In this document: positions 21,097 through 33,854 of the stretch, one piece after another
Position numbering within the stretch: position 1 is the first letter of the stretch
Layout: each line of letters starts with the position of its first letter
Origin: Malachius bipustulatus
Lineage: Eukaryota > Arthropoda > Insecta > Coleoptera > Melyridae
DNA length: 64,000 nucleotides
NCBI GenBank assembly: GCA_910589415.1
Contig: OU342635.1
Span: forward strand, 35,800,929 to 35,864,928
Direction of reading: 5' to 3'
Notes under the pieces: model-generated
Seen by the model: only the letters and a program-made list of their open reading frames with translations
Told to the model about the DNA's origin: nothing
Database searches by the model: none
Translations under genes and position numbers: made by a program

Positions 21097-22458
21097 TCAT
21101 AGAAAATAATTAATTATAAAACTTCTTAATTTAAAATTAACAAATGGATGGACTTCCTGGATGCGCCCTAAACGCCATAGCTGAGGGGGTAAATTATCTT
21201 CCTTGAGAAGAACTAATTGACCAATAAGCTCTACGTAGGGAACCTTCTTGAATTTCCATTTGGATCTCTGCTGTAGAGTATTAAGGTAGTCCCTGGACCA
21301 TTGACTCCAGAACTGCTGAGTGAGTCGTTGTAGATGTTTAAATCGATTATTGTAACTGATATCTAATTCCATGATTTGTGGTACTGCCTTCATAGGACCA
21401 CCAATTAAAAAATGTCCAGGACTTATAGCATTGAGGTCACGTGGGTCCGTGGAAAGTGGATACAAGGGTCTAGAATTTATTGAAGCCTCAATCTGGCATA
21501 AAACAGTGGAGAATTCCTCAAAAGTTAAGTGGCTTTCATGACAGACTCGCTTCAAATGAGTTTTTACCGCCTTAACCCCTGATTCCCAAAGGCCACCATG
21601 ATGTGGTGAACGACTTGGAATTAATTTCCAGATGATTTTATTTTCTAAGAGGTAATTTTGAACTTCTGTTTGCAATGACAACTTATAAATTTCCGCTAAC
21701 TCATTATTTGCACCCTTGAAATTAGTAGCATTATCGGAAAATATTTTCCTACAAAGACCTCGACGAGACACAAACCTCTTTAAACAATTTATAAATGAAG
21801 CGGTGGATAGATCGCTTACTAGCTCCAAGTGGATTGCCTTGGTAGCAAAGCAAATATAAAGACATATCCAACATTTGACATACTGCCTATTTCGCAGTTT
21901 CCCGTCCTTAATTTTAAATGGACCGGCGTAGTCAACTCCTACAATTGAAAATGCTCTGGAAGGGTTCACCCTTTCGCTGGGTAAGTCTCCCATTAATTGA
22001 GAACTTAATCTGGGATTACTTTTAAAACAAACTATACATTTTCGAAGTTCGGTTCGTACCGCCTGCTTGCCATGAATTGGCCAATACTTAATTCGTAAAT
22101 TTGACAATGTAGTTTGAACACCAGAATGAAGATTCTTTAAGTGTTCGTACCTGATTACTAATGTTGTGAAATGGTGCTTACTAGGAAGAATTATCGGAAA
22201 TTGTTCACTGTAAGCTAAATTGGATTGCGCAAGTCTGCCTCCTACTCTTAATATACCTTGCTTGTCAATAAATGGATTTAAACTTGCCAAATTACTTCTT
22301 TTTGAGACTGAACTTGTTTTTGAAATATTTTGCATGTCTGAATAAAATACACTTGATTGAACATTTTTAATAATGACGATTAGTGCTTCATCTAAATTGC
22401 TAATTGATAATTTGATCTCCTCATTTTTTACCTTTCGCAATTTTCGTATAAACTTCAT
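21097..22458 (-). pseudogene. BEL/Pao integrase region
   Basis: Contains the integrase zinc-binding segment (His pair in YEHLKNLHSG, Cys pair in LRKCIVC), then the DDE core: Asp in VGVDYAGPF, Asp in IFSDNATNF and Glu in SPHHGGLWESG. The chain ends shortly before the 3' LTR. It is out of frame with the preceding RNase H part, so the polyprotein is interrupted here. Confidence 0.9.
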
Positions 22459-23398
22459 GCAATACTCTCACAAGTTTTGAGTATGACGAAAACTTAGAAA
22501 TCCAATTATCATTATGTACAATGATATTTACAATTACTGGTTGTGCTTTTATTTCTGGAATATCCCCTGACATATTGAAATCTGATTTAATTTCTTGTTT
22601 GATATTTTCTTTCAAAAATGCAGGGCCACACCACCACAAATTATTTTTTAATAACTCCCCAGGACTCATTCCTCGAGATATTATATCAGCAGGATTTTCA
22701 GCACCCTCGATGTGCTGCCATTCCTCTATCTTGGTTTCCTGTTGTATGGTTGAAACTCTATTACCAACGAATGTTTTTAAACTACTTGATTCTAGCTTGA
22801 GCCAAGAAAGTACAATTGTGGAATCTGTATAATAATATTTCTTATCTACCTCAATTTTCAAACTATTGATAACCTTTTTAACCAACTTAACAGCCAATAA
22901 TGCTCCACATAATTCAAGTCTTGGTATAGTAATTATCTTCAATGGAGCAACTCGTGACTTTGCGGTCAAAAGCCTTACCATTATTTCTCCAGAATAGGAT
23001 ACAGACTTGAGGAAAATACAAGAGCCGTATGCAATTTGAGATGCATCACTGAAAGCGTGAATCTCCAGGGTGAGTACACCTTTTATAATAACTAATCTAG
23101 GTATAACAATTTGATTTACAACAGGTAAATCTTTTGTGAAATTTAAAAAATCGTTCCTTAAATTTTCAGGTATAGGATCATCCCAATCAATTTTGAGAAG
23201 CCATAGTTGCTGCAAAAGTGTCTTTGCCTGGATTATTATTGGACCAACTAAACCTAGTGGATCAAATAATTGAGATATGTAAGATAAAATTTGTCTTTTT
23301 GTAACTGATTTGTTAATATTACTGTAATTAAATGCTGTGTACTTAAAAGAATCTGTTTTTGCATTCCAGGAAACTCCTAACGTCCTATTATTCTCCAC
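22421..23398 (-). pseudogene. BEL/Pao RT connection and RNase H region
   Basis: Contains the Pao-type segment SYISQLFDPLGLVGP and the RNase H start HAFSDASQIAYGSC, later YYYTDSTIVLSWL, all hallmarks of the Pao/BEL family. It overlaps the neighbouring open frames at both ends in different frames, which marks two frameshift lesions. Confidence 0.9.
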
Positions 23399-23745
23399 AT
23401 CTGAAATTGTGTAATTTTGTACATTCGATTCATCATTTGTATATCTGAAAATATCAAAGGCTCATTGGAGCACCACTTGCGAAGCTCAAAACAACCGTTT
23501 TTTAAAATTAAATCTATTTCTTGAATCATTCTTGTTGCTGTTTCTATGTCAGGTGCACCTGTCAACAAATCATCGACATAAAAATCATCGAGAATTATTT
23601 GAGCTGAACTAGGGTGATTTGCTAGAGCTTCATGTGCGGTTTGCTGCATACACCTTGTCGCAAGAAAAGATGCTGGTGTCATGCCATATGTCACAGTGTT
23701 GAGTTCGTAATGGTCCAGTGGCTGTGAGGGATCAAATCTCCACAC
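23377..23745 (-). pseudogene. BEL/Pao reverse transcriptase palm
   Basis: Carries the catalytic YVDD box in ILDDFYVDDLLTG and the conserved VTYGMTPASFLATRC upstream of it. Open over 122 codons only, cut off by frame changes on both sides. Confidence 0.9.
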
Positions 23746-23777
23746 TATCCTTTGATAAGGTCTATCTTTTTTGTTTA

Positions 23778-25625
23778 CTATAATATCTGCCTATACATTT
23801 TACAAATATCAGCACTAATTGCAATTGTATGTTTCCTCCACCTTAATAGTAGGGAAAACAATTCATCTTGTATATTTGGACCCACATGTAGAACTTCATT
23901 TACTGAAAATCCTGAAGTTGTTTTACAACTACCATCAAATACAACACGTAATTTCGTAGTACTTGACTCATCATTTACTACGCAGTGATGAGGTAAATAA
24001 TAAGCATTGCTATCAGTGTTGATTTGAGATGTCGTTAATTTAGTCATGTGGCCCATATTAATATATTCCCGCATAAATTCACAATACTTCTCCTTTAAAT
24101 TAGCATTCTTCGCTAACTTTCTTTCAATTGAGTAAAACCTATTGATTGCTGTGTTTAATGACCTTCCCAATTTATTTTTACTATCTAATTTAAATGGTAA
24201 TTTAACAATAAATCTTCCGTTAGTTGAATCCCTTTCATGAGTAGTTATAAAATGATTTTCGCAGCATGATTCACCCGTGGATAAAATCTGCGCATTTGGT
24301 TCTTGTTCCATAAGCCAAAATTTTTCTAACTGATCCTGAATATTATTTGTACAAGTGCTGCTTGTAGCTAAGTTGCAATGTGACTTCAACGGGTATGGAA
24401 GTGTAATTGGACCTGATATTAGCCAACCCAATGCAGAATTTTGTAAGATTGGTAATCCTTTCCCCAATTTGATTTGCCCGTTCATTAATAAGTCATAAAA
24501 TATTCCTGCTCCCAACAACATGTCAATATTTTGCTGGATATAGTACTCCGAGTCAGCCAGAGCAATACCATCAGGAATATTTAGTGTACTTGCTGAGAAT
24601 GAAATTTGCGGAATGTTTTCGGTAATTTTATCTACCACAAGAAAATTCAAAATACTTTCATACTTGGAAGTTTTTGATTTTAATTTTGCCTGTGTACATC
24701 TTGAAATATTTACAGTAGATGCGGTTATACCCGTGATAGGAATATTAACTCTATAATAATTCAAATTGAGTTTTTGGCATAATTCATTTGTAATAAAATT
24801 AGATTGGGAGCCACTGTCCAATAAACATCTTGCTGTTACAAACTGACCTGATGTGTCAGCTATTTCCACTAATGCAGTTGATAATAAAACAAAATTATTT
24901 GAAATTTGTGTAGAATGATTTGCTAATACATTTGATCGCACCTGACTAGCACTTGGATTCAGCAGCAAATTATTTAATTCTGAAGATACGTTTGATTCTG
25001 ACTGCGAGTAAATAGGAACCTTGTTCTGGAATTGAGATTTATTTCCAGCTTCTCCTTTTGGCTCATAGTCATTGTCATGTAAGAGAGAATTGTGTTTCTT
25101 ACCACACATTCTACATACCCTCGCATTCTTACAAGAAAAATTTGAATGTCCGGGCTTTAAACAATTAAAGCATAAATGCAACTTTTTTACTGCCAACATT
25201 CTATTCTTTGCCGTCAAATCCAATAATTTTTTGCAATAAAATATCGGATGATGACCCTTGCAAAAACCACATGTTACGTCTATGCCACTTGTAGCTGCAT
25301 GAGATTGAAATTTATAATTAGTATGATTCGGTCTTTGCAAGTTTACCACCTTACCTTCCAAAGTTTCTAAGAGTCTACACCTTTTTTCCATAAAATTTAA
25401 AAACTCATCAATGCTTGGCAATTCTTCCTCATTTGAACTCACCTGCCACTCTCTTCTTGTGATTTGATCTAACTTTTGTCCTAGCAAATGCAATAAAATT
25501 GTATCCCATGAATCAACTGGTAACTGCAAGTTTTTTAACGAGCGAAAATGCGTTAAAAATGCATCCATGAACTGTCTGAGAGAGTGTTGAGCATTAACTT
25601 GAGGTAGTTCAAAAATAGCTTTCAT
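23778..25625 (-). pseudogene. BEL/Pao gag C-terminus, protease and RT fingers
   Basis: In order: capsid-like region; two Cys/His knuckles (CFNCLKPGHSNFSC and CRMCGKKHNSLLH); aspartic protease with LLDSGSQSNFI; a spacer; and the start of reverse transcriptase with LRVVFDGS and ISADICKMYRQI. The frame stops within the RT domain near 23778, while homology continues in another frame downstream. Confidence 0.9.
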
Positions 25626-25633
25626 GTGTGATC

Positions 25634-26248
25634 TTATATAAGTTTTTTATTGCTATATCTTTTTTCTAATAATTCGAATGCTGTATCATAGTTTTCTTCT
25701 GATATATCTATGTTATTAATGACTTGCAAAGCCTCTCCTTTAAGAGCGGTTTGCAAATATTGATATTTTTGAATTTTACTCAGATTTTTATTGCAATGAA
25801 TTAACGTTTTGAATGTGTCGCGAAAATTATACCAATTTTCATATGAACCTGAGAAATCTGGAATTTTAATTGAGGGTAAAACCACTTCAATTGTATTTTT
25901 TGATGTAGCTATCTCATTTTGAGTCATTGTAAATTGTGCTTGTGCTGAGTGTGCCTTATTTAATTCATCATTAATTATTTGCCTTGCTTCTGCAACCACT
26001 TGAAAGTATTTATTTTCAAATTCATCTCTGTGTGCTACTTCTACTTCACTTGATGCCAATAATTCCATCATTGTTTGTGATTCATCAAAGCCTGCCCAAA
26101 CACCCTCTAATTTCTCTAATCTGACCTGTAATTGGTCTAATTTGCTTGTGTCTTGCTTTAGATCACTGACAAATGAGCAGAACTTTGCGAGTTGTGTTTC
26201 AAAAATGCACCTTTTCATATTTAAATCCTTTTGTTTCTTTTCTGTCAT
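25634..26248 (-). pseudogene. BEL/Pao gag N-terminus
   Basis: 204 codons from an ATG 560 bp inside the 5' LTR. Contains the conserved segment LPSIKIPDFSGSYENWYNFR (DUF1759-type in BEL/Pao gag). The frame breaks near 25634 and gag continues in the next frame after a one-base offset. Confidence 0.85.
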
Positions 26249-26806
26249 TTTAATTATTGTTTTTAGGTATTTTTAACCAATTATTTACTGTTATTAATAT
26301 TATGCAATAATTATGCTGTATTGAAATATAAATTCTGATTTTATGATTTACTTTTAATAATAAGAAAATTCTTTCTTATTTATTTGATAATTATTTTTAC
26401 TAATATGCCAGAAAAAGGCCACAATAATTCAATAATAGGTAGGTAGGTAGCAAAAAATAGGTAGGATAGGATAGATGGAACGGACTGACCTTTCTCCTTT
26501 TTAATCGCGAATTTGAATTAATTCAGCTAAAAATGCGGATAATTGTTGCTGCTCCTGTTCTACTTCACTCAACTGCTCTCGGTTTCTTTGTCCTTGATGC
26601 TTATTTCCCTATACTCCTACTGTTCAGCCTTTACTGCCGTTTAATCCTTGATGCTTACTGCACTGCTTCTGCTACTACAACTGCTACCGCTCCTGCTACT
26701 GTTGCTGCTACTGAAATCGTTGTCTTCTTCCAACCTTTAATTTGATATGAATTACTTCACTTAATTATCTGCTGCTACCAACATCCATGTTCGAAGGACC
26801 ATTTTA
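26249..26806 (-). other. Leader of the BEL/Pao element
   Basis: Untranslated leader between 5' LTR and gag, containing a CTG/CTA-rich stretch (26540-26730). A plus-strand open frame here (26533-26745) is a by-product of that low complexity. Confidence 0.6.
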
Positions 26807-26999
26807 TGGGGTTGCTTTCTCCTCACACTTAATTCGATTCAACAACACACCTAATTTGTATAATAATATTTATTGTATTTTTAATTTAATTTTTAATATC
26901 TGACAATTTCTACTTCATCATCTTGTGTGATTTTTTATTATTATTCGGTTGTCAATAGCAACTCGCCAGTGCAACCTATTTTGAATTTATATCATAACA
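26807..26999 (-). repeat. 5' LTR of the BEL/Pao element
   Basis: 193 bp, the partner of 20783-20975. Followed outward by the ACTAG duplication. Confidence 0.95.
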
Positions 27000-27004
27000 A
27001 CTAG

Positions 27005-28077
27005 GTAATTATATAAATATTAGGTTCCGCATATGTATTTTATTTAATAAAATGAGGGGGTTGTAATAGAAGATAATTCATTATATTTACATAAACCTAA
27101 TTATCGGTAAATGTATTTGCTACCGGATTGCTGGTGTAATTCTGACGTATCATGCTAAATATATTTACATAGTTTCATCTGATGACATTAATCAAATAAA
27201 TAACAGAGTCAACAAAGGCAAAAATGTGTTGCATTGTGCATTCTTAGAAAACAAGCATACTTTATTTCGTGGATTATTGACCTTCTAATTTTATGTACAA
27301 GTTATTTATATCAATTGGGATGTTTTGTTTATTTATCTTTTATACTAATCCATTTTATTATCCTTCCTGGTATTTTTATATCCTTTCTAGGATTCCTATT
27401 AAATAATATCCTGATGATCATTCTCATATTAATTTGATTTATTTTGAGACATTATAAGATATAGGAATATACAGAGTGTTATACGGCCAAATTTGAAGTT
27501 AGGTACCTAGTTCCTCTTATAAATATAAGTTGAAAAAAATTTCAGCTGAAAATGACGTGTCGTTTGAAAGATACCGAGGAAGGGGTCAAAATGAAAAAAA
27601 AAACAACATTTTTTGGTTATCACTCGTGCACGAACACTAACCAAACAAAGCTCTTTAATATGACTAATTCAGTTTCCGTAGATGTCATCTAATGACGTAG
27701 ATATTCAGGATTTGCGACCCTTTTCCCTCCCTATCTTGACTGACTTTATTCAATAACTATAATTAAACCATTATTCAATAACCCCTGCGTTTTATAACAA
27801 AAAAGGGTTCTTTTGTTTTTCATACGTCGCACCGTTTTTGAGATATTTGAAGTCCGTCAGGTAATGTTGGATCATTTACATTTCAAAATTATTTTATTAA
27901 AATTATTAGAAGTATCTTTTAATTATCTTTTATATTATCTTTTATTGTTTGCAGCTCTTGAAAGGCGGTTCTTAGAATGCGGGAAGCTTTTTTGCCACAA
28001 GCAAGGGAAAGGTTCGTATTCTTCCAGAAAGTTTGTTTTAAAATTATCACCTTTGACAAAATGTTCCATTTTTAAAT
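27005..28077. other. Intergenic with transposon scraps
   Basis: No gene. Around 27470-27860 the words CAGAGTGTTATACGGCCAAA and CACCGTTTTTGAGATATTTG resemble end and internal sequences of the insect inverted-repeat elements elsewhere in the window, so this is probably a decayed one-armed copy. Confidence 0.35.
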
Positions 28078-30010
28078 AAACTGCTCAACAAATGAAACGT
28101 TACATGACCAAATTTGCCCTAACTTTGGCACTGATAAAATTTGGATTGTTTCGAGCAATTCAATTTTTGTTTCGAGGGCTCACTAGTTCAATCCCTTGTT
28201 TATCAGTCCGTATGTTTGCAAGAACTTGGTACTTCACACAAAGTTTATATAGGGTGGTAAATAAAACAGTTCAAAATCTCAGAAAGTTCAGCTTGCTCCC
28301 ATTTGATCAAAGATTTTTCTTTTTAAATTTCAACACAAAGATCATGAAGATGGACCTCATATCTCGAAACGGTTTTCGAATTTTCCGATTATTTCTTTTA
28401 TTTACAGGCTGATCTCAAAATAACTACTATTTGATGTGACAATGATAACTTTGTTATTCCCGATTTTCAAAATGTAGGGCTCATTTTAAAGCTTAAGCTT
28501 CAAACAAAAACACGCAAGATTGAAAATCGACTAAGGACAAAAATTGAAAATACAGGGTTGTATTAAAACTGACCCAAATCTGAATGACTTCAGAAATCTG
28601 GTATTAAGGAAAATTTGAAATAAAGCTAATTTGCTTTCAAACGAACCATTCATTGTGAATACTTCAAGTTGTTCTTCGCTTGCATGAGTTAAAAATTGAT
28701 GACATAAGAACAAAATTACAACTTCCTGTTTTCGAATGAAGTAGTCGCTTTGTTATTATTAGGCTTATTGTTTATCATATGGATGTCACTATTATTGATT
28801 GTTGTTTGACGGCTGATAAAACTGTTTTATATTGTCGGTTTAGCTGAGATTGTTCTGAGATGGCTTGTTAATTCACTCAGTAATAATTGAGCCTGTCATA
28901 TCGTAAAGAAAGTTTAGATAAAAAAAGGTTAAGAGGTGACCATTAAAATGTTTTATTATTTATGTACAAAAAACTGTGGCATTCCAAAAAAAAGGGGAGT
29001 ATCCAAATACCAACATTTGTCGGACCTCCCCTGCCTCTTTTATAACTGCCGTAACTCTTCATGGCATTCCCTCCACCAGGTGATGTAAAAACTGCTGGGG
29101 AGTAGCTTCCCATTCTTCCTGTATAGCTATCACCAAATCATTCAAATTATCCATTTGTCCTTCCCTTTCTTTAGGATTTTTTTCCATTCTGCTCCAAACA
29201 TGCTCAAGCGGATTTATATCCGGAGATGGGTGGTCAATTCATTCTTACAATAAATAAAACAGGTTTTATCAGCCGTCAAACAACAATCAATAATAGTGAC
29301 ATCCATATGATAAACAATAAGCCTAATAATAACAAAGCGGCTACCTCATTCGAAAACACGAAGTTGTAATTTTGTTCTTATGTCAACAATTCTTAACTCA
29401 TGCAAGCCAAGAACATCTTGAAGTATTTAGAATGAATGGTTTGTTTGAAAGCAACTTTATTTCAAATTTTCCTTAATACCAGATTTCTGAAGGAATTCAA
29501 ATTTGGGTTAGTTTTATTACAACCCTGTATTTTTAATTTTTGTCCTTAGTCGATTATTAATCTTGCGTGTTCTTCTTCGAAGCTTAAGCTTTAAAATGAG
29601 CCCTACATTTTGAAAATCGGGTCACGAATAACAAAGTTATCATTGCCACACCAAAAAGTAATTATTTTGAGATCAGCCTGTAAATAAAAGAAATAATCGG
29701 AAAATTCGGAAACCGTTTCGAGATATGAGGTCCATCTTCATGATCTTCGTGTTGAAATTTAAAAAGAAAATTCTTTGATCAAATGGGAGCAAGCCGAACT
29801 TTCTGAGATTTTGAACTGTTTTATTTACCACCCTATATAAACTTTGTGTGAAGTACCAAATTCTTGCAAACATACGGACTTATAAACAAGGGATTGAACT
29901 AGTGAACCCTCGAAACAAAAATTGAATTGCTCGAAACAATCCAAATTTTATCAGTGCCAAAGTTAGGGCAAATTTGGTCATGTAACGTTTCATTTGTTCG
30001 GCAGTTTATT
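28078..30010. mobile_element. Large foldback element carrying a Tc1-like fragment
   Basis: Arms of about 750 bp (28078-28830 and 29250-30010) are reverse complements at roughly 90% identity or better. The outer ends read CAACAAATGAAACGTTACAT on the left and the complement (with one or two changes) on the right. The 420-bp centre contains the C-terminal end of a Tc1-like transposase (28961-29235). The arms hold mirror-image open frames with no domain. Best read as an inverted-duplication derivative of a Tc1-type element. Target duplication not resolved. Confidence 0.8.
28961..29235 (-). pseudogene. Tc1-like transposase C-terminal remnant
   Basis: Minus-strand reading gives a decayed SPD.NP.EHVW block (near 29210), then IAIQEEWEATPQQFLHHLVE and MP, then VTAVIKEAGE. 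This is the standard end of Tc1-family transposases (LQEEW..IPQ...NL..SMP.R...VI...G). Stops and a frame change interrupt it. The catalytic core is absent. Confidence 0.7.
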
Positions 30011-30429
30011 AAACACGTGTTCGTTTTGATCACGTTATTCGTTATAGTGGACAGTGCATGTGAGAGTTACTATGACACCGCATTATCACTGTCACTCTCA
30101 CGATCAACAATCTCGTCGAACGTGATATTATGATTGATAGTTTATTGATAGAATTGATAGTTCTACCGCGATAGCGTGAGAGCTATACTATCAACCAGTT
30201 TATATGAAGCAAGTTGTATGAGAGTTACTGTCATGAGAGCACCTCTCATAGTGAACTATCACCGTGAAAGTATTTATAGTTTTACATTTTTTCTGACACT
30301 CGACTTTGGCTGTTCAGTTACTAAAAAATATCTTTTTCACAGCGGCCCAATTTTTTGAAATATTTTTTGAATGTATCGTTTAGGGGTATTGTGAACAGGT
30401 AGGGAATTGCGTGGTAAGAAAATGACAAA
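30011..30429. other. Noncoding with short repeated words
   Basis: Between 30050 and 30270 the words TGAGAGTTACT and CTATCA/TGATAG recur on both strands. No gene seen. Confidence 0.4.
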
Positions 30430-32267
30430 TATAGTGTCAGCGTAGAGGTCTTTATTGAACTTCACATTTACATAGAATATTACATTTTGAAAACATTAAC
30501 ATGAATATATTATGACACAAAATACAACAATCAAGTACTTCATTATCATAGTGCATGACGTACATAATATTAGGTATATTTGAACATGATAAAATTGTAA
30601 AAAATTGTTTTTTGGCAGGACGTACCGTTCGCGTCGTTATGCGATAACGACCTGACACTAGATATCAAAAATATTGCGTGATTGCTTTGAGCTGACATAG
30701 CAACGCGAAAAACTCGACGCCCTGGCCCGATATGTCTCGAAAATGGTCTGGCAACGCTGCTTCCTTTAAACAGCTAGCTCAAAACATTGCCACAAAAATA
30801 TCTGCATTTATCAATTGCACAATTCCAAATAATCTAATACATCTCCTAGAAAATATCAAAAAAGCTTAGCTATAAACTTACATTCCGATGATATGTCAAT
30901 GATAATTTTCGTTATCCTAACCTAAATCAGCAAAGATATTGCTTCGACGTCTTTTCCTTACAACCGGCGACAAATTATCAATTTTGATGGTCACTGAAAC
31001 AGAAGTAGATAATTTTTTTTTCTGCTTTATGGTTGTAATAACAGTGATTTCGTTTCAATCACATTCCTGTTGTATTAAAATTTTGTAATTTCTCATATAA
31101 TTTCAAGATTTATGATTCATGATTGGATGTTACAGATGGATTGTTTCTATTTCTATTATAGTTTCTAAGATTTTAGGTACACGTATAGCTAAATGTTTAT
31201 ATTATAGAAACAGATAATTGCAAAGAGAGTTCCTGTATTATGTATGTTTATATTATTACATTAATTAGGTATATGATCACACTATGATGTGCAATGACAA
31301 ATGTTTCTCAAATTAATCTAACACTATCATTATTATAATTATCATTATAGAATTTTAAATGTTACAATAGTCATACTTCTTTTACTACTATTTAGGACTA
31401 ATGATATGGAAAATGAAGCTCACGGTATTATAATACGTCTTATATAATATATTTTAATTTTAGCATGCATTTGGCTTAAATATTACAATATGACACGTAT
31501 ATAAACACCAAATAGCTCATACTTTTTAAAATTCCGAAAAGAAGGAATTTTCCTGTCTCAAAAACGTTCAAGCTACCTGGGATTATTCTATAAAATGATA
31601 TGACATTTGTTACAATCTTTGCGGCACATTTGATATGGCTTTGTTAAATCCACCTGATATGTATAGGCCATTTCAGCGTCCCAAACAATACAAGCCACGA
31701 TATTTTGGTGTGTAACATTACGTAAGTTAAATAATTATTAATTTCAACATCGAGAGACATTTATATGACATCAAGAGTTTTCAAGAAAATACATCCAGAT
31801 TAAGATTGGGACGTTTAACTAACATGTTATATGGTGGACGTTGAAAATTCGTAAGAATTTATACTACTTTAAGGAATGTTCTTGATATGTATTGGTTAAA
31901 TAGTAATGCAAGCAACACGGTTTTGATTGTTTCTAACAAGAGACACAATCACTTTGCAAGATGTTAATTTTCAATATATATTATTAAAAACTACCAAAAT
32001 CACATTGCTATAATAGATAGTTAGGGGTAGGTATCTAATTAAAATAAGATAGTCAATACATCTAGATAGGGTCGCAAAGAAGCAGAGTCTAGAGAGCTAA
32101 AATCACTAGATAAACAAGCAAATTACATGCTCTAATATGTTATGTTTTCCTTAAAATGCAAAATATAGTAAAATCTTTAATATAAATATCTATGTTCTAG
32201 ACTATCTAACAATTTAACTATATAACTGTTCAAAAACAACAAAACACATACTCGATGAAAGCTACTG
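30430..32267 (-). other. Probable long 3' UTR of the 8-exon LRR gene
   Basis: Continuous AT-rich sequence after the stop codon with no other gene. The first well-placed AATAAA (minus strand, 30451-30456) would give a 3' UTR of about 1.8 kb. Extent is inference. Confidence 0.35.
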
Positions 32268-32539
32268 TTAAATATATCGTAATGTTAGAATCCATACGCT
32301 CAGAGCAACCGGTGCCCTAAACCCCAATTGCGTACAGCCATTAGTCGAAGGATTATTAAAAGCCTTGATCACGCAGTTCATCTTCTCCAAGGGGAGACTC
32401 TGGAGGTCGTACTCTCTGTGCTCATGCTGCATCATGCAAACAGTCCGCTTCTTCTGCATCATCTCGTCGTCCTTATCCTTCAAGTTGGACAACCAGTTCT
32501 TGTACCATTGCAGCTCGCAGTCGCAAAGAAGAGGGTTGT
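32268..32539 (-). CDS. Secreted LRR gene, coding exon 8 (C-cap and C-terminus)
   Basis: Acceptor CTACAG at 32540. The first base pair joins the G left by exon 7 to make Asp, then NPLLCDCELQW, the LRR C-cap start. Cys 431 and 452 complete the cap. The tail NPSTNGCTQLGFR then APVALSVWILTL is hydrophobic with no cytoplasmic domain, fitting a GPI attachment signal rather than a transmembrane receptor. Stop TAA at 32268. Confidence 0.85.
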
Positions 32540-33714
32540 CTGTAGGAAAAATTACATGTAACTTTTTAAAGTCCTTTTCATTGTGTACTATTTTGATAGA
32601 GTGTCATTAGTAAGGGCAAACTTGAAACTACCATATTTTGTTAGTTGATTACCCTCATGATGAAACGTTTCGATCATTCATTTTGTGTTAATACATTGTA
32701 TCTTAATAAGTATCTACTAAAGAGGAACTATGCCCCTCTTTAAAAAAAATGTAGCTGGTTAATGTTATCCTACTCAAAAGGATCACACGGCATTTTTTCT
32801 GTAGGTATAATAATTTAAGATCAAGACGAAAAACATAACGAATATCTATAAATTATTATTAATTTTAGACGATTTTTAAAATATACATTTCCTAAATTAA
32901 AATGCCGTTTTAAGCCATCATCCTACGGAAATATGGTTTTCTTGGAATGTAGAAAAGAGTTTCATATTGCTCTCCTTAATATTTTAAAAGAGTTTGTTTC
33001 CTACACCTTGTTCCGTTAACAAATATTGTTACCCTCTTTTCAACGAACCTATACAAGGTGACTCTTAATCAGCACATAAAAGTTACTTGAAGAATCATTA
33101 ATAAATTTTAAGAGCGAGTCTCATTAAAAAAGTTTCTACTTTCCTGAGAAGCTGTATCCTCTTCAAATATTATGATATAATAAATTAAGTAAATTTATCG
33201 ATTACCTTCTGAAACGTTTTGATACAAAAATTCAATTTTAACCCTCACATACTATTATTTAAACTTCTAAGGGAACCAAAAAAGCTCAAAAAAGCTTTAA
33301 ATGAAAAATCGTCTGAAATATTTAGAGGAATCTTCACGTGAACTTTCTGAATAGAACTTACTGTTATGAAGTGAAGAAATAGAACTCTACTGAAGATAAA
33401 AATGAAGTTATAATTCATTATTCATTGTTTCTTTCTAATTGAATTAATTATTATTTTGAAATTATTATATTTTTTTTAGGTTTTGTTTTTTTTTAAATTT
33501 AGACAATGCTTTTTTGGTTTTGTAATTGCTATTTTCGGTTCATTGAAACAAAAATTAGTATATGAGACATGAGAGTTTGATAAATTATAAGTATCACTGC
33601 TGTATGTATGGAAATTTGTTTACCATTACAGACCTAAAACTTTTAGCTCCTTTTCCAGAGTTACTTTCACCAGGGATTTTTTCCGAGCTTTCAAAGAATG
33701 TTTTATTAACTTAC
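32540..33714. other. Intron 7
   Basis: AT-rich; nothing else recognised. Confidence 0.5.
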
Positions 33715-33854
33715 CCATTATGTCTATAACCCTCAGAGTGTCCAAGACAGGTTCCATCACATCTTCTGAAATATGCATGAGTTTGTTGTTTTGCAGGTTC
33801 AAAGTTTCCAGGGAGTTTAGATTTTCAAATACCAGGCCCGTTAAAACTTTAATG
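33715..33854 (-). CDS. Secreted LRR gene, coding exon 7
   Basis: Residues 350-396. TTTCAG acceptor, ATGG|GTAAGT donor. Carries two LRRs, including LETLNLQNNKLMHI. Enters with one base completing Asp, leaves in phase 1. Confidence 0.85.

Larger units (their letters stand above)
20778..27004 (-). mobile_element. BEL/Pao LTR retrotransposon, complete but frameshifted
   Basis: The element is flanked by a 5-bp target duplication, ACTAG (20778-20782 and 27000-27004). LTRs of 193 bp (20783-20975 and 26807-26999) start TG and end CA in element orientation and differ at about three positions. The internal region reads gag, protease, reverse transcriptase, RNase H and integrase, the BEL/Pao order. The coding region is broken by at least four single-base-type frame changes (near 25630, 23770, 23430 and 22450), so this copy looks inactive despite the young LTRs. 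A candidate primer site starting TGGTCC lies five bases inside the 5' LTR (26801 downward). No primer tRNA could be identified. Confidence 0.95.

Noticed and set aside
22521..22832. Plus-strand ORFs of 60-103 codons
   Set aside because: Antisense shadows of the BEL/Pao coding region.
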